In this document: positions 34,522 through 42,944 of the stretch, in pieces
How the letters are laid out: every line of letters starts with the position of its first letter
Numbering within the stretch: the first letter of the stretch is position 1
NCBI RefSeq assembly: GCF_008704795.1
Contig: NZ_CP023690.1
Location: 5,404,501 to 5,468,500 of the forward strand
Direction: 5' to 3'
Length of the DNA: 64,000 nucleotides
DNA from: Streptomyces spectabilis
GTDB lineage: Bacteria > Actinomycetota > Actinomycetes > Streptomycetales > Streptomycetaceae
Program-made: the position numbers and the translations under genes
The notes under the pieces: model-generated
The model's input: the letters and a program-made list of their open reading frames with translations, nothing else
Told to the model about the DNA's origin: nothing
The model's database searches: none

Positions 34522-36039
34522 TCACATGTGGTCCGGCAGCTGGAGCATCGGGTAGCTGCCGGTGTTCGTCGGCGCGTGCTCGGGCAGCCACAGGACGGCC
34601 ACGGCGCCCTCGGCGGGCTCGTCGGGCGACGCCCCCGGCGGGCGCACGTTGCGGAAGGTCAGGCGCGCGCCGAGCACCCGCGCCTGGCCCGCCGCGATGG
34701 TCAGGCCCAGGCCGTGGCCGCGGCCCGCGCGGTCCGCGGAGCCGGTCCGGAAGCGGCTCGGGCCCTCGGCGAGCAGCGCCTCGGGGAAGCCGGGGCCGTG
34801 GTCGCGCACGCGCACCACGCGGCCCTCCACGCTCACCTCGATGGGCGGCTTGCCGTGCTTGGCGGCGTTGGTGACCAGGTTGTGCAGGATGCGCTCCAGA
34901 CGGCGCGGGTCGGTGGTGACCTCCGACTCGTGCACCACGGCCACCGTCACCTCGGTGGGCAGCGTGGCCATCCGCCGGCTCACGAACTCGCCGAGCATGA
35001 TGTCCTGCAGCTCGGCCCGCTCCGAAGCGGAGTCGAGCCTGGCCACCTCCAGGACGTCCTCGACGAGCGTGCGCATCGCCTGCGCGCGGTCCTTGACCAG
35101 CTCCGCCGGGCGGCCGGGCGGCAGCAGCTCGGCCGCCGTGAGCAGCCCGGTCACCGGCGTGCGCAGCTCGTGCGCGATGTCGGCGGTCACCCGCCGCTCG
35201 GCCTCCAGGCGCTGCTTGAGCGCGTCCGCCATGGCGTCCACGGCCTGCGCGAGGTCGTCGGTCTCGTCGCGCACGACGCCGCCGATGGCATCCCGTACGG
35301 ACACCTCGGTCTGGCCCTGGGCGACCTCGTTCGCGGCCGTCGCCGCCTTGCGCAGCCGGCGCGCCATCTGGCCGCCGATGAGCACGCCGATCGCGCAGCC
35401 GCCGAAGACGACCGAGATGGACCCTATGACCAGGGCCTGGTCGAGGTCCTTCATGATCGTGGCGCTGCGGTCGGTGAAGCGGGTGTGCACCGACAGGACG
35501 TGGCCGTTGCTGAGCGGCACGGCCGCCCAGATGTCGGGCGGGCCCTCGCCGCGCTCCTGGACGTAGGTGGCGCGGCGCCCCTTGAGGACCTGGCGGCGCA
35601 GCTCCTGCGGCAGCTCCGGGTCGTCGACCTTGGTGCCGAAGATGGCGGTGGTGGTGCCGCGCGCCTCGTAGTTGCGCTGGGCGATCTGGACGCGCTCGTC
35701 CTGGAGGTCGCGCGCGTTGTCGAGCATGGACACGCGGGCGGCGTTGTGCACGACGAGGCTGAGCGCGATCGCGACGAGCGCGCCGACCAGGCCGATGGCG
35801 GTGGCGATCTTCCACCGCACGCCGGTCCGCAGCCGCTGTCCGACCAGGCCGAGCAGCCGGTCCCGCACACCGCCGGCGCGGCCGCCGAAGCCGGTGCGGC
35901 CGTCGCGCCCGCCCCGCTCGCCGCGCGGGCCGAGCCCGGGCCGTGCCGCCCCGCTCATGTCCGTCCCCCGGACCGCCGTGCGGGCACCGCTGCGGCGTGC
36001 CCGGCGCGCAGCGCCTCGTATCGCATCCCGCAAGCTCAC
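34522..36039 (-). CDS. cseC: Cell-envelope-stress sensor histidine kinase CseC
   Basis: The 505-residue kinase starts at a GTG at 36039 that overlaps the cseB stop (GTGA). A basic, Gly-rich cytoplasmic start of about 70 residues is followed by helix 1 (about 78-97), an extracytoplasmic sensor (98-200), helix 2 (about 203-223) and a HAMP linker. Next comes HisKA with VTADIAHELRTPVTG, making H290 the phosphate acceptor. The ATPase domain has NLVTNAAKHGKPP, DHGPGFPE and GHGLGLTIA. In Streptomyces, CseC senses damage to peptidoglycan and, through CseB, turns on sigE. The gene order sigE-cseA-cseB-cseC is intact. Confidence 0.95.
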   Translation of the reverse strand: MSLRDAIRGAARRARRSGARTAVRGTDMSGAARPGLGPRGERGGRDGRTGFGGRAGGVRDRLLGLVGQRLRTGVRWKIATAIGLVGALVAIALSLVVHNAARVSMLDNARDLQDERVQIAQRNYEARGTTTAIFGTKVDDPELPQELRRQVLKGRRATYVQERGEGPPDIWAAVPLSNGHVLSVHTRFTDRSATIMKDLDQALVIGSISVVFGGCAIGVLIGGQMARRLRKAATAANEVAQGQTEVSVRDAIGGVVRDETDDLAQAVDAMADALKQRLEAERRVTADIAHELRTPVTGLLTAAELLPPGRPAELVKDRAQAMRTLVEDVLEVARLDSASERAELQDIMLGEFVSRRMATLPTEVTVAVVHESEVTTDPRRLERILHNLVTNAAKHGKPPIEVSVEGRVVRVRDHGPGFPEALLAEGPSRFRTGSADRAGRGHGLGLTIAAGQARVLGARLTFRNVRPPGASPDEPAEGAVAVLWLPEHAPTNTGSYPMLQLPDHM

Positions 36040-36749
36040 GCCTTGAGCTTGTAGCCGAAGCCGCGGACCGTCTCGATGCGGTCCTGGCCCACCTTCGTAC
36101 GAAGGCGCTGCACATGGACGTCGACGACGCGGGTGTCACCGCCCCAGCCGTAGTCCCAGACGCGCTCCAGGAGCTTGTCGCGGGACAGGACGGTGCCGGG
36201 GGCGGAGGAGAACTCCAGGAGCAGGCGCATCTCGGTCGGCGTCAGGGCGACCGGCTGGCCGCCGCGGCGCACCTCCATGCCCTCGGTGTCGATCTCCAGG
36301 TCGCCGAAGGTCAGCACGCCGCCGTCCGCGGGCCCCTGGTCCTGGGCCGCCGACCCCGCCGTGCCGGAGCCGCTGGCGTGCCCGAAGCGGCGCAGGACGG
36401 CGCGGATGCGGGCGACCAGGACGGCGCCGTCGAACGGCTTGGTCACGTAGTCGTCCGCGCCCGCCTCCAGGCCGAGGACCACGTCGATCGAGTCGGCCCG
36501 CGCCGACAGCATGATCACCGGGACCGTGGACTCCTCGCGGATGCGGCGGCACAGCGAGACGCCGTCCATGCCCGGGACCATCACGTCGAGCAGCGCGATG
36601 TCGGGCCGGTCGGCCCGGAACGCGTCGAGGCCCGCCAGGCCGTCGGGCATGGCGGTGACCACGAAGCCGTCCCGCTCCAGGGCGAGCTGCGTGGCTTCGC
36701 GGATGACGTCGTCGTCCTCGACGAACAGGACATGGGTGTGTTCTGCCAT
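36036..36749 (-). CDS. cseB: Response regulator CseB (OmpR/PhoB family)
   Basis: This 237-residue regulator starts at the ATG at 36749. The receiver domain shows the acidic triad at EDDD (11-14), phospho-acceptor D55 (IALLDVMVPGMDG), MLSAR and the KPF switch lysine. A Gly/Ala linker leads to an OmpR-type winged helix (about 140-235) with LTPTEMRLLLEFSSAPGTVLSRDKLLERVWDY and VDVHVQRLRTKVG. Phosphorylated by CseC, it activates sigE transcription in response to envelope stress. Its stop codon overlaps the cseC start. Confidence 0.96.
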   Translation of the reverse strand: MAEHTHVLFVEDDDVIREATQLALERDGFVVTAMPDGLAGLDAFRADRPDIALLDVMVPGMDGVSLCRRIREESTVPVIMLSARADSIDVVLGLEAGADDYVTKPFDGAVLVARIRAVLRRFGHASGSGTAGSAAQDQGPADGGVLTFGDLEIDTEGMEVRRGGQPVALTPTEMRLLLEFSSAPGTVLSRDKLLERVWDYGWGGDTRVVDVHVQRLRTKVGQDRIETVRGFGYKLKA

Positions 36750-36795
36750 CGGGTGCTCTCAGTTAGGGGTGGTCAAGGTCGGGTCCGGACGGGAT

Positions 36796-37410
36796 TCAGT
36801 TGTCGCTCGGAGCGGTGGACTCGCCGCCCACCGCGCTGCTGTAGTTGTTGCGGACGCGGCCCCGCTCGGTGAAGCGGTCCGTCGTCCAGCGGTACGTGAT
36901 GACGTCCTCGCCGGTGGGCTCCGCCACCGAGCCGTCCTTGCCGTACAGCTGCTTGCTGACGACCAGGGCGCCCCGGTCGATCTCGGCGTAGACGGGAGGC
37001 TGCTCGTCGGCGAAGACATTCTCGTACTTCTTGCCGTCCGGGCGATACACGTAACTTCCGATGCCCACGGCGTCACCACAGGTCAGCACGTTCACGACCA
37101 CGTCGGACGACGCTGCTCCGGTCAGGTTGCCGTACGAGACGTCCACCGGGTACTCGTCCTCGGTGCACGGCTTCAGATCCCGCTTCACGGCGAGGCTGAC
37201 CTTCGGGTCGTCCTTGACGAGCTGGACCGCGTCGACGTTCTTGGGAGCGGGCGACGGGGACTCCGAGGGGGAGGCCGAGGCAACGGCCCCGGTGCGCGCC
37301 GGACCCTCGTCACGGGTGCCGGAGCCGCCCGTGGAGCAGCTCGTCACGGCGAGCAAAAGCCCGAGGGCGGCGAGCACGGCCACCGCCGCACTCCCCGCCT
37401 TCGGACGCAC
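36796..37410 (-). CDS. cseA: Lipoprotein CseA, negative modulator of the SigE response
   Basis: The preferred start is the GTG at 37410, 11 bases after the sigE stop, giving 204 residues with a clean lipoprotein signal. This consists of a basic RPK start, a hydrophobic stretch (AAVAVLAALGLLLAV) and the lipobox LAVTSC. A TTG at 37434 would overlap sigE and add eight residues. The mature part begins with a Ser/Pro/Ala-rich linker and then a soluble domain with two further Cys (CTEDEYPVD and LTCGDAVG). CseA is anchored outside the membrane and dampens sigE induction in S. coelicolor, as known for this operon. Confidence 0.9.
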   Translation of the reverse strand: MRPKAGSAAVAVLAALGLLLAVTSCSTGGSGTRDEGPARTGAVASASPSESPSPAPKNVDAVQLVKDDPKVSLAVKRDLKPCTEDEYPVDVSYGNLTGAASSDVVVNVLTCGDAVGIGSYVYRPDGKKYENVFADEQPPVYAEIDRGALVVSKQLYGKDGSVAEPTGEDVITYRWTTDRFTERGRVRNNYSSAVGGESTAPSDN

Positions 37411-37421
37411 ACCCCGGGAAC

Positions 37422-37961
37422 TCAGGCCGCGCAACGCTCCCGCTCCTCACGTTCGAACGCGCGCGCATCGAGGTCGCGGCTCTCCAGCTCCTGGCGGAGC
37501 CGGGCGAGCGCCCGGTGCAGCGTGCTCTTGACCGTCCCGGCCGACATGCCGAGGGCGGCGGCCGTCTCCTCCGTGGACATCTGCTCCCAGTGTCGCAGCA
37601 CGACGACGCTGCGCTGCTTCGGGGCGAGCACCTTCATGATGTCCATCAGCAGGGCGCGGTCCGCGTGCTGCTCGGTGGCGTCGTCCACGGAGGCGTCCGG
37701 CAGCTGCTCGGTCGGCACCTCTTCGAGCTTGCGGGCGCGCCACCACTCGGTCCGGGTGTTGATCATGACGCGGCGCAGATAGGCGTCCGCGAGCCGCTTG
37801 TCGGCTATGCCGTCCCAGCGGCCGTACGTCCGCACGAGCGCCGTCTGCAGCAGGTCCTGCGCGTCGACGGGGTCCGGAACGAGCCGTCGGGCGCTGCGCA
37901 GCAGGGCGTCCTGCCGAGTGCGGACGTACTCTTCGAACTCGAGCACCTCGCCGTGCGCCAT
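37422..37961 (-). CDS. sigE: ECF RNA polymerase sigma factor SigE
   Basis: The ATG at 37961 gives 179 residues; a TTG two codons earlier is less likely. Region 2 contains LEFEEYVRTRQDALLRSARRLVPDPVDAQDLLQTALVRTYGRW, and region 4 has LAPKQRSVVVLRHWEQMSTEETAAALGMSAGTVKSTLHRALARLRQEL, both typical of the SigE group. It directs transcription of cell-wall genes under envelope stress. GGAGG lies about nine bases before the ATG. The 254-bp gap upstream (37962-38215) has no gene and should hold the CseB-controlled promoter, though I cannot place it confidently. sigE is the first gene of sigE-cseABC. Confidence 0.97.
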   Translation of the reverse strand: MAHGEVLEFEEYVRTRQDALLRSARRLVPDPVDAQDLLQTALVRTYGRWDGIADKRLADAYLRRVMINTRTEWWRARKLEEVPTEQLPDASVDDATEQHADRALLMDIMKVLAPKQRSVVVLRHWEQMSTEETAAALGMSAGTVKSTLHRALARLRQELESRDLDARAFEREERERCAA

Positions 37962-38215
37962 TCCCAACCGCCTCCGTTCCGTTCGTCCCCGGTTCGCTGA
38001 CCGCGATCCCTTGCCTGTGCGGTACGGGAATGAAGTTACGGAGGCGTTGTCACGGCGCCATGCGGAGCAGCCAGCGGCGGACGCACGGCTGTACGTCGGT
38101 TGTGTAACAGAAGTAGGGCAGAGGTAAACCCGCAGCTCAATGTGGGAGTGCTTGCCCGATTTGTCGCCGCGGGCTTGTTACGGAGACCCCGCGGCGGCCC
38201 GCGGCCCTTCGTGAC

Positions 38216-39148
38216 TCAGGTCAGCGGCAGCCGGTAGAACCCGTCCGGCAGGGGCTCCACCAGACCGTCGGCGACGAGCCCGTCCAGGGCGCGGGCCCGC
38301 TGCACCGGCTCGTCCCACACCCGGTCGAGCGCCGTCTGCGGCACCGGCGTCACGGCCTCGCGGAGCACCGCGAGCAGCTTGCCGCGCACCTGGCGGTCCG
38401 TACCGGCGTACGTCTGGCCGCGGCGCGCCGGGCCCTCGTGCGCGGGCTTGCCCGCCGCGAGCCACGCGCAGTGCGCGGCGATCGGGCAGCGCCCGCAGTC
38501 CTCGTTCTTCGCGGTGCACACCAGGGCGCCGAGCTCCATGGACGCGGCGGCCCAGCGCGCGGCGGTCGCCTCGTCCTCGGGCAGCAGCGCGCGGGCGAGC
38601 TTGCGCTCGGCCGCGGTGGTGGCGTTCGGCGGGTACTGCACGCCGGTCACGGCCCGCGCGAAGACCCGGCGGACGTTCGTGTCGAGCACGGCGTGCCGCT
38701 GCCCGTACGCGAAGGACGCGACGGCCGCCGCGGTGTACTCGCCGATGCCGGGCAGCGCGAGCAGCTGCGCGTGCTGCGTCGGTACGTCGCCGCCGTGGCG
38801 CTCCGTTATGGCGACGGCGGCGCCGTGCAGGCGCAGCGCGCGGCGCGGATAACCGAGCCGCCCCCAGGCGCGCACGGCCTCACCGGGCGCCTCCTTGGCC
38901 AGGTCGGCCGGGCGCGGCCAGCGCGCGACCCACTGCTCGTACACGGGCAGGACCCGGGCGACGGGCGTCTGCTGGAGCATGAACTCGCTGACCATGACCC
39001 CCCAGGGCCCGGCGTCCGGGCGGCGCCACGGCAGGTCACGCGCGTGTGCGTCGAACCAGGCGATGACGGGGGAGTGGAGCCTGCCGTGGGCCGAGGGCCC
39101 CTCTGCGGCTCGGCTGTCGGTCCGGTCGGCGGCGAGTGCGGTCGGCAT
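38216..39148 (-). CDS. mutY: A/G-specific adenine DNA glycosylase
   Basis: This 310-residue glycosylase starts at the ATG at 39148. It removes adenine mispaired with 8-oxoguanine. The helix-hairpin-helix-GPD core carries VMVSEFMLQQTPVARVLPVYEQW (including the catalytic Glu of MutY) and LLALPGIGEYTAAAVASFAYGQRHAVLDTNVRRVFAR with the catalytic Asp. The iron-sulfur loop C-x6-C-x2-C-x5-C is complete (CTAKNEDCGRCPIAAHC). The C-terminal NUDIX-like domain of longer MutY proteins is absent or replaced by a small winged-helix-like region, as in many actinobacteria. Confidence 0.94.
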   Translation of the reverse strand: MPTALAADRTDSRAAEGPSAHGRLHSPVIAWFDAHARDLPWRRPDAGPWGVMVSEFMLQQTPVARVLPVYEQWVARWPRPADLAKEAPGEAVRAWGRLGYPRRALRLHGAAVAITERHGGDVPTQHAQLLALPGIGEYTAAAVASFAYGQRHAVLDTNVRRVFARAVTGVQYPPNATTAAERKLARALLPEDEATAARWAAASMELGALVCTAKNEDCGRCPIAAHCAWLAAGKPAHEGPARRGQTYAGTDRQVRGKLLAVLREAVTPVPQTALDRVWDEPVQRARALDGLVADGLVEPLPDGFYRLPLT

Positions 39149-39227
39149 GCCCACGATCCTGCCACGGAGGGCACGGGCCAGCGGCACGGCACGCTCGCCG
39201 CGCGCTGAACGTGGGCCCCGGCCCACC

Positions 39228-39266
39228 CAGCCCGTCCGGCGTTTGAGGACAAGCGCGTCAGCGCGG
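39228..39266. repeat. Dispersed CAGCCCGTCCGGCGTTTGAGGAC repeat, copy 2
   Basis: The element (CCGTCCGGCGTTTGAGGACA, then GCGCGTCAGCGCGG) lies in the 277-bp gap between mutY and the second sensor kinase, about 81 bp from copy 3 in the same direction. The gap contains no gene and no other recognisable element. Confidence 0.6.
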
Positions 39267-39308
39267 TGCGGGAACGGTCGGACGACGGCGGTGTCAGTGG
39301 ACCGATCA

Positions 39309-39346
39309 AGCCCGTCCGGCGTCTGAGGACGAGCGCGGAGCGCGAC
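39309..39346. repeat. Dispersed repeat, copy 3
   Basis: AGCCCGTCCGGCGTCTGAGG followed by ACGAGCGCGGAGCGCG repeats copy 2 with few changes. The pair brackets a short GC-rich segment that includes CGGTCGGACGACGGCG. Same family as 7.32, 50.61 and 50.71 kb. Confidence 0.6.
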
Positions 39347-39425
39347 GAACGGGGCGGGCGGGTGGGAGAAGAGCCCTGCCGATCGACAGGTCCGCACGCG
39401 GCCGCAGGCACGTAGCGTCGGGAGG

Positions 39426-40988
39426 GTGAGAACCCGACGCCATGTGGACGCCCTGCTGTGGCTGGCCCTGGCCATCCCCGCCGCGACGGCCGACGCGATC
39501 GGCCTGAACGAGCCGCGCACGGCCTGGCAGCAGCTGGGCGGCCTCGCCGCCCTCGCCGCGGCCGCCGCGGTCTGGCGCCGCCGCCCCACCCTGGCGTTCC
39601 TGCTCGCCGCGGCCCCCGGCGAGGCCACCGCGCCCTCCCTGTTCACGGTCTCGTACGGCATGGCCCTCGCGGCCTTCGCGTATCTGCTCGGCAGGCACGG
39701 GCCGCGGGCCAGGCCCGCGCTCCTGGCGTTCGCGGCGGTCGCCGCGGCGGGCACCGCCAAGGTGGCGGTGCGCGACGTCGACCCGGTCGTCGAGTGGCTG
39801 GTGCTCATGGCCACGCTCCTGTTCGGCGCGGTCTTCCCCTGGCTCGCGGGCCGCTACTGGCGGCAGAGCCTCGCCCTGACCGCGGCGGCGCTCGCCCGCG
39901 CCGACCAGCTGGAGCGCGAGCAGCGGATCGTCGCCGACCGCGCCCGGCTGCGCGAGCGGGCCCGCATCGCCCAGGACATGCACGACTCGCTCGGCCACGA
40001 GCTGAGCCTGATCGCGGTGCGCGCGGGCGCCCTCCAGCTGGCCGCCGACCTGCCGGAGCACCATCGCGCGGCGGCCTCCGACCTGCGCGTCGCCGCCGCC
40101 GACGCCACCGACCGGCTGCGCGAGATCATCGGCGTACTGCGGGACGAGGGCGACGAACCCGCCCCCCTCGCGCCGCCCGGCGAGACGGTGGAGCAACTGG
40201 TCGCGCGGGCGGCCGAGTCGGGCCTCCCCGTGCGGTACGTCGCGGACGGCGCGGAGGAACCCGGCCCGACGGAGCGCCTCGCCTACCGCGTGGTCCAGGA
40301 GGCCCTGACCAACGCGGCGAAGTACGCGCCCGGAGCCCCCGTCACCGTCGCGGCGACCCGCGCGGACCCCCGTACGACGATCACGGTCACCAACGGACCG
40401 TCCCGGGAGCCCGGTTCACCCCCCGGCGGCGGCTCCGGCCTCGCGGATCTGCACACCAGGTTGGCGGCCCTGGGCGGCGACCTCGACGCGGGGCCGCACG
40501 GCGGGGGCTTCCGGGTGCGCGCGGTGATTCCGGCGGACGCGAGCGTTCCGCCGGGGACGGGCGTCCTCGTGGACGCCGTGCCGCTGCCCTCGGGGACGCT
40601 CGCCCACGCCCGGCGCCGCACCGTGCTCGCCTTCGGGGCCGCCGCCGCGACCGGCGCCGTGCTGATCGCCGGGACCTTCGGCTGGTACGCGTACACGAAG
40701 ACGCACTCGGTCCTGAAGCCCGCCGACTTCGCGGCGCTGCGGGTGGGCGCGGAGCAGGCCGACGTCGCGGCCGTGCTGCCGGAGCGCGGCGTCGACGACC
40801 CGCCCGTGGACCGGGCGCCGAGCCGGCCGCCTCCGGGGGCGGACTGCCGCTACTACCGCGCCAGCGGTCAACTCTTCACTTCCTCAGCGCACTTCAGGCT
40901 CTGCTTCGAGAACGGAAAGCTCGTGGACAAGACGGTGATCCCCAAGGCCGGTTCGGCCACCGAGAGCGGCGCCGGAGGACGGCGGTGA
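39426..40988 (+). CDS. Sensor histidine kinase (HisKA_3) with an extra C-terminal membrane domain
   Basis: This 520-residue protein starts at the GTG at 39426. Four to five N-terminal helices (about 8-150) are followed by HisKA_3 with ARIAQDMHDSLGHELS (H186) and an ATPase domain (QEALTNAAKYAPG near 291-303, GSGLADLHTRL near 336). Unusually, the ATPase domain is followed by a further transmembrane helix (about 400-422) and an outside tail of about 98 residues. The tail holds FAALRVGAEQADVAAVLPERGVDDPP, close to lipoprotein modules such as SmpA/BamE, and two Cys (474, 493). The overlapping response regulator gene is its partner. Confidence 0.9.
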   Translation: MRTRRHVDALLWLALAIPAATADAIGLNEPRTAWQQLGGLAALAAAAAVWRRRPTLAFLLAAAPGEATAPSLFTVSYGMALAAFAYLLGRHGPRARPALLAFAAVAAAGTAKVAVRDVDPVVEWLVLMATLLFGAVFPWLAGRYWRQSLALTAAALARADQLEREQRIVADRARLRERARIAQDMHDSLGHELSLIAVRAGALQLAADLPEHHRAAASDLRVAAADATDRLREIIGVLRDEGDEPAPLAPPGETVEQLVARAAESGLPVRYVADGAEEPGPTERLAYRVVQEALTNAAKYAPGAPVTVAATRADPRTTITVTNGPSREPGSPPGGGSGLADLHTRLAALGGDLDAGPHGGGFRVRAVIPADASVPPGTGVLVDAVPLPSGTLAHARRRTVLAFGAAAATGAVLIAGTFGWYAYTKTHSVLKPADFAALRVGAEQADVAAVLPERGVDDPPVDRAPSRPPPGADCRYYRASGQLFTSSAHFRLCFENGKLVDKTVIPKAGSATESGAGGRR

Positions 40989-41671
40989 TCCGCGTGCTCC
41001 TCGCCGACGACGAGGCGATGATCCGCGCGGGCGTACGGGCCATCCTCACCGCGGGCGACGGCATCGAGGTCGTCGCCGAGGCGGCCGACGGCCGGGAGGC
41101 GATCGAGCTGGCCCGGGCGCACCGCCCCGACGTGGCGCTCCTCGACATCCGCATGCCCCGCCTGGACGGCCTCGCCGCGGGCGAGGAGATCGTACGGACG
41201 CTGCCGGGCACGGCGGTCGCGATGCTGACGACGTTCTCCGAGGACGCGTACGTCGCCCGCGCGCTCGGCGGCGGCGCCACCGGCTTCCTGCTGAAGTCCG
41301 GGGACCCGCACGAACTCATCGCGGGCGTACGGGCCGTGGCGGGCGGAGCCGCGTTCCTGTCGCCGAAGGTGGCCCGGTACGTCATCGACGGGCTCGGCGG
41401 GCGGCGCATCGGCCGCGAGTCGGCGGCCCGCGCGCGCGTGGCCGCGCTGACCCCGCGCGAGCGCGAGGTCCTCGGCCTGGTGGGGGCGGGCCTGTCCAAC
41501 CCGGAGATCGCCGCGCGCCTGCACCTCGTCGAGGGCACGGTCAAGGCGTATGTGAGCGCGGTCCTCGACCGGCTGGAGGTCAAGAACCGCGTTCAGGCCG
41601 CGATCGTCGCGCACGAGGCGGGGCTCGTCGCGGACGACGGCGCGCGGACCGCTCCGGGCGCCCCGGGCTGA
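40985..41671 (+). CDS. NarL/LuxR-family response regulator
   Basis: This 228-residue regulator starts at the GTG at 40985 that overlaps the kinase stop (GTGA), so the two are translationally coupled. The receiver domain shows DDE at the start, D54 or nearby in VALLDIRMPRLDG, MLTTFSEDAYV and LLKSGDP. The LuxR helix-turn-helix is complete: LTPREREVLGLVGAGLSNPEIAARLHLVEGTVKAYVSAVLDRLEVKNR. It would convert the kinase signal into transcription; targets are unknown. Confidence 0.93.
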   Translation: MIRVLLADDEAMIRAGVRAILTAGDGIEVVAEAADGREAIELARAHRPDVALLDIRMPRLDGLAAGEEIVRTLPGTAVAMLTTFSEDAYVARALGGGATGFLLKSGDPHELIAGVRAVAGGAAFLSPKVARYVIDGLGGRRIGRESAARARVAALTPREREVLGLVGAGLSNPEIAARLHLVEGTVKAYVSAVLDRLEVKNRVQAAIVAHEAGLVADDGARTAPGAPG

Positions 41672-41678
41672 TCCCGCC

Positions 41679-42704
41679 TCACGGGCGGTGCGTCGGGGGC
41701 TGCTGGTGGTCGCCCTGGTGATAGCCGCTCTGCTGGTAGTCGCCCTGGTGATAGCCGCTCTGCTGGTAGTCGCCCTGGGGGTAGCCGCCCTGCTGGGGGT
41801 GCGGGACGTAGGGGTCCGCGGCCTGCCCCGGGTACGCCGCTTCGCCGTAGGGGGCCTGGGTGCCGTAGGGCGCCTGCGTGCCGTACGGGGCCTGCGTGGC
41901 GTACGGGGCCTGCGTGGCGTACGGGTACGGCGTCGTGTCGTCGTACGGGGCGGCGTGCGGGGCGTCGGCGTGCGCCGGGGACGGGTGCTGTGCAGAGGGC
42001 GCCCCGTACGACCCGTACGCCCCGTACCCGTCGTACGTCGAAGGCGCCGCGTACGCCGGTGCCGGAGCCGAGGCGCCTCCGGACGCGTGCGCCGTCGCCG
42101 GGCCGGGGCCCGCGAACCAGGTGACGAGCGCCGTGCGCGACCCCCGCATCGTCTCGGCGACCCGCGCCACGGGGCGCGTGGCAAGGCGCACCGCGAGGAA
42201 CGCGACGACCGCGCCGAGCACCAGGCCGACGGCCACGTCGTGCGGGTAGTGCACGCCCACGAAGACCCGCGAGAAGGCCATGAGGACCGCCATCGGCAAG
42301 GTGAGGGCGGCGACGCGCGGCCAGGCGAGCGCGAGGCCGACGGCGGCGGCGCCCGCGATCGTGGAGTGGTTGCTGGGGAAGGACCAGTCGCCGTGCGGCG
42401 GGCACTCGACGAGCGGCGTGAGCGCGCCCTTCACGGCCCGGCACGGCCGTTCCTCGTCCACCATGGACTTCGCCGCCTCGCTGATCACATACGCGAGGGC
42501 CGTGCCCAGGGGCGCCAGGACCGCCACCGCGAGCGCGCGGGAGTCCCCGCGCCGCGCCCGCCACCAGGCGACGACGAACAGCGCGCCGAAGAGCAGCAGG
42601 CCGAGTTCCGTCCACACCTCGGCGAGGTGCTGCACCCAGCCGGGGGTGTCATGGGCGAACTCGGTGATGTCGCGGTAAAGGCCGGAGGAATCCATGGTGT
42701 CCAT
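41679..42704 (-). CDS. PAP2-family membrane phosphatase with a low-complexity repeat tail
   Basis: The ATG at 42704 gives 341 residues; the much longer open frame upstream is low-complexity and unsupported. Five to six transmembrane helices carry the PAP2 catalytic motifs: KxxxxxxRP as KSMVDEERPCR, the middle PSNH as WSFPSNHST, and SRVFVGVHYPHDV. It may dephosphorylate undecaprenyl pyrophosphate or lipid phosphates. The last 120 residues are Tyr/Gln/Pro/Gly-rich and built from repeats (PYATQA/PYGTQA, then QSGYHQGDYQ), encoded by clear tandem DNA repeats. The tail is unlike the rest of the protein and may scaffold interactions. Confidence 0.88.
   Translation of the reverse strand: MDTMDSSGLYRDITEFAHDTPGWVQHLAEVWTELGLLLFGALFVVAWWRARRGDSRALAVAVLAPLGTALAYVISEAAKSMVDEERPCRAVKGALTPLVECPPHGDWSFPSNHSTIAGAAAVGLALAWPRVAALTLPMAVLMAFSRVFVGVHYPHDVAVGLVLGAVVAFLAVRLATRPVARVAETMRGSRTALVTWFAGPGPATAHASGGASAPAPAYAAPSTYDGYGAYGSYGAPSAQHPSPAHADAPHAAPYDDTTPYPYATQAPYATQAPYGTQAPYGTQAPYGEAAYPGQAADPYVPHPQQGGYPQGDYQQSGYHQGDYQQSGYHQGDHQQPPTHRP
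41701..41790. repeat. 30-bp in-frame tandem repeat, three copies
   Basis: Unit TGCTGGT(G/A)GTCGCCCTGGTG plus ATAGCCGCTC occurs at 41701-41730 and 41731-41760, with a diverged copy at 41761-41790. It encodes the QSGYHQGDYQ-type decapeptide in the tail of the PAP2 protein on the minus strand. The near-identity of the first two suggests recent slippage. Confidence 0.85.
41845..41916. repeat. 18-bp in-frame tandem repeat, four copies
   Basis: Four 18-bp units close to CCGTACGGGGCCTGCGTG encode the repeated hexapeptide PY(G/A)TQA on the minus strand, in the Tyr-rich tail of the PAP2-family protein. Units differ at a few positions, and a partial fifth unit follows. Confidence 0.85.
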
Positions 42705-42911
42705 GATTACGGACCGTACGTAGGGATCTCGAATCGTCACATCCAGCGATGGACCGATATCAGACCTGACGAAAGACAGGGAGGGCGCGGGGCGGGGACG
42801 GGGCGAGGACGGGACGACGGGCCCGGTAGGGGGCGGGTGCGGGGCGGGGCGCGTGGCCGGAACCGTGATGATGATCCGCAAAAGTTGTGAACCTGGGCGG
42901 CGGGTGGGGCC

Positions 42912-42938
42912 AGAGAACGCGCCGTTCTCTCGTAAGGT
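42912..42938 (+). promoter_or_regulatory. Perfect palindrome AGAGAACG-CGC-CGTTCTCT with adjacent -10
   Basis: The 8-bp arms (42912-42919 and 42923-42930) match perfectly around CGC. TAAGGT (42933-42938) right after it is a plausible -10. The GTG start at 42945 is only six bases further, so the message would be leaderless and a bound protein would block the promoter. The regulator is unknown. Confidence 0.6.
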
Positions 42939-42944
42939 TTGGGC

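Noticed and set aside
41701..41930. Regularly spaced repeats that could be taken for a CRISPR array
   Set aside because: The units are contiguous without variable spacers and are in frame inside the PAP2 gene.
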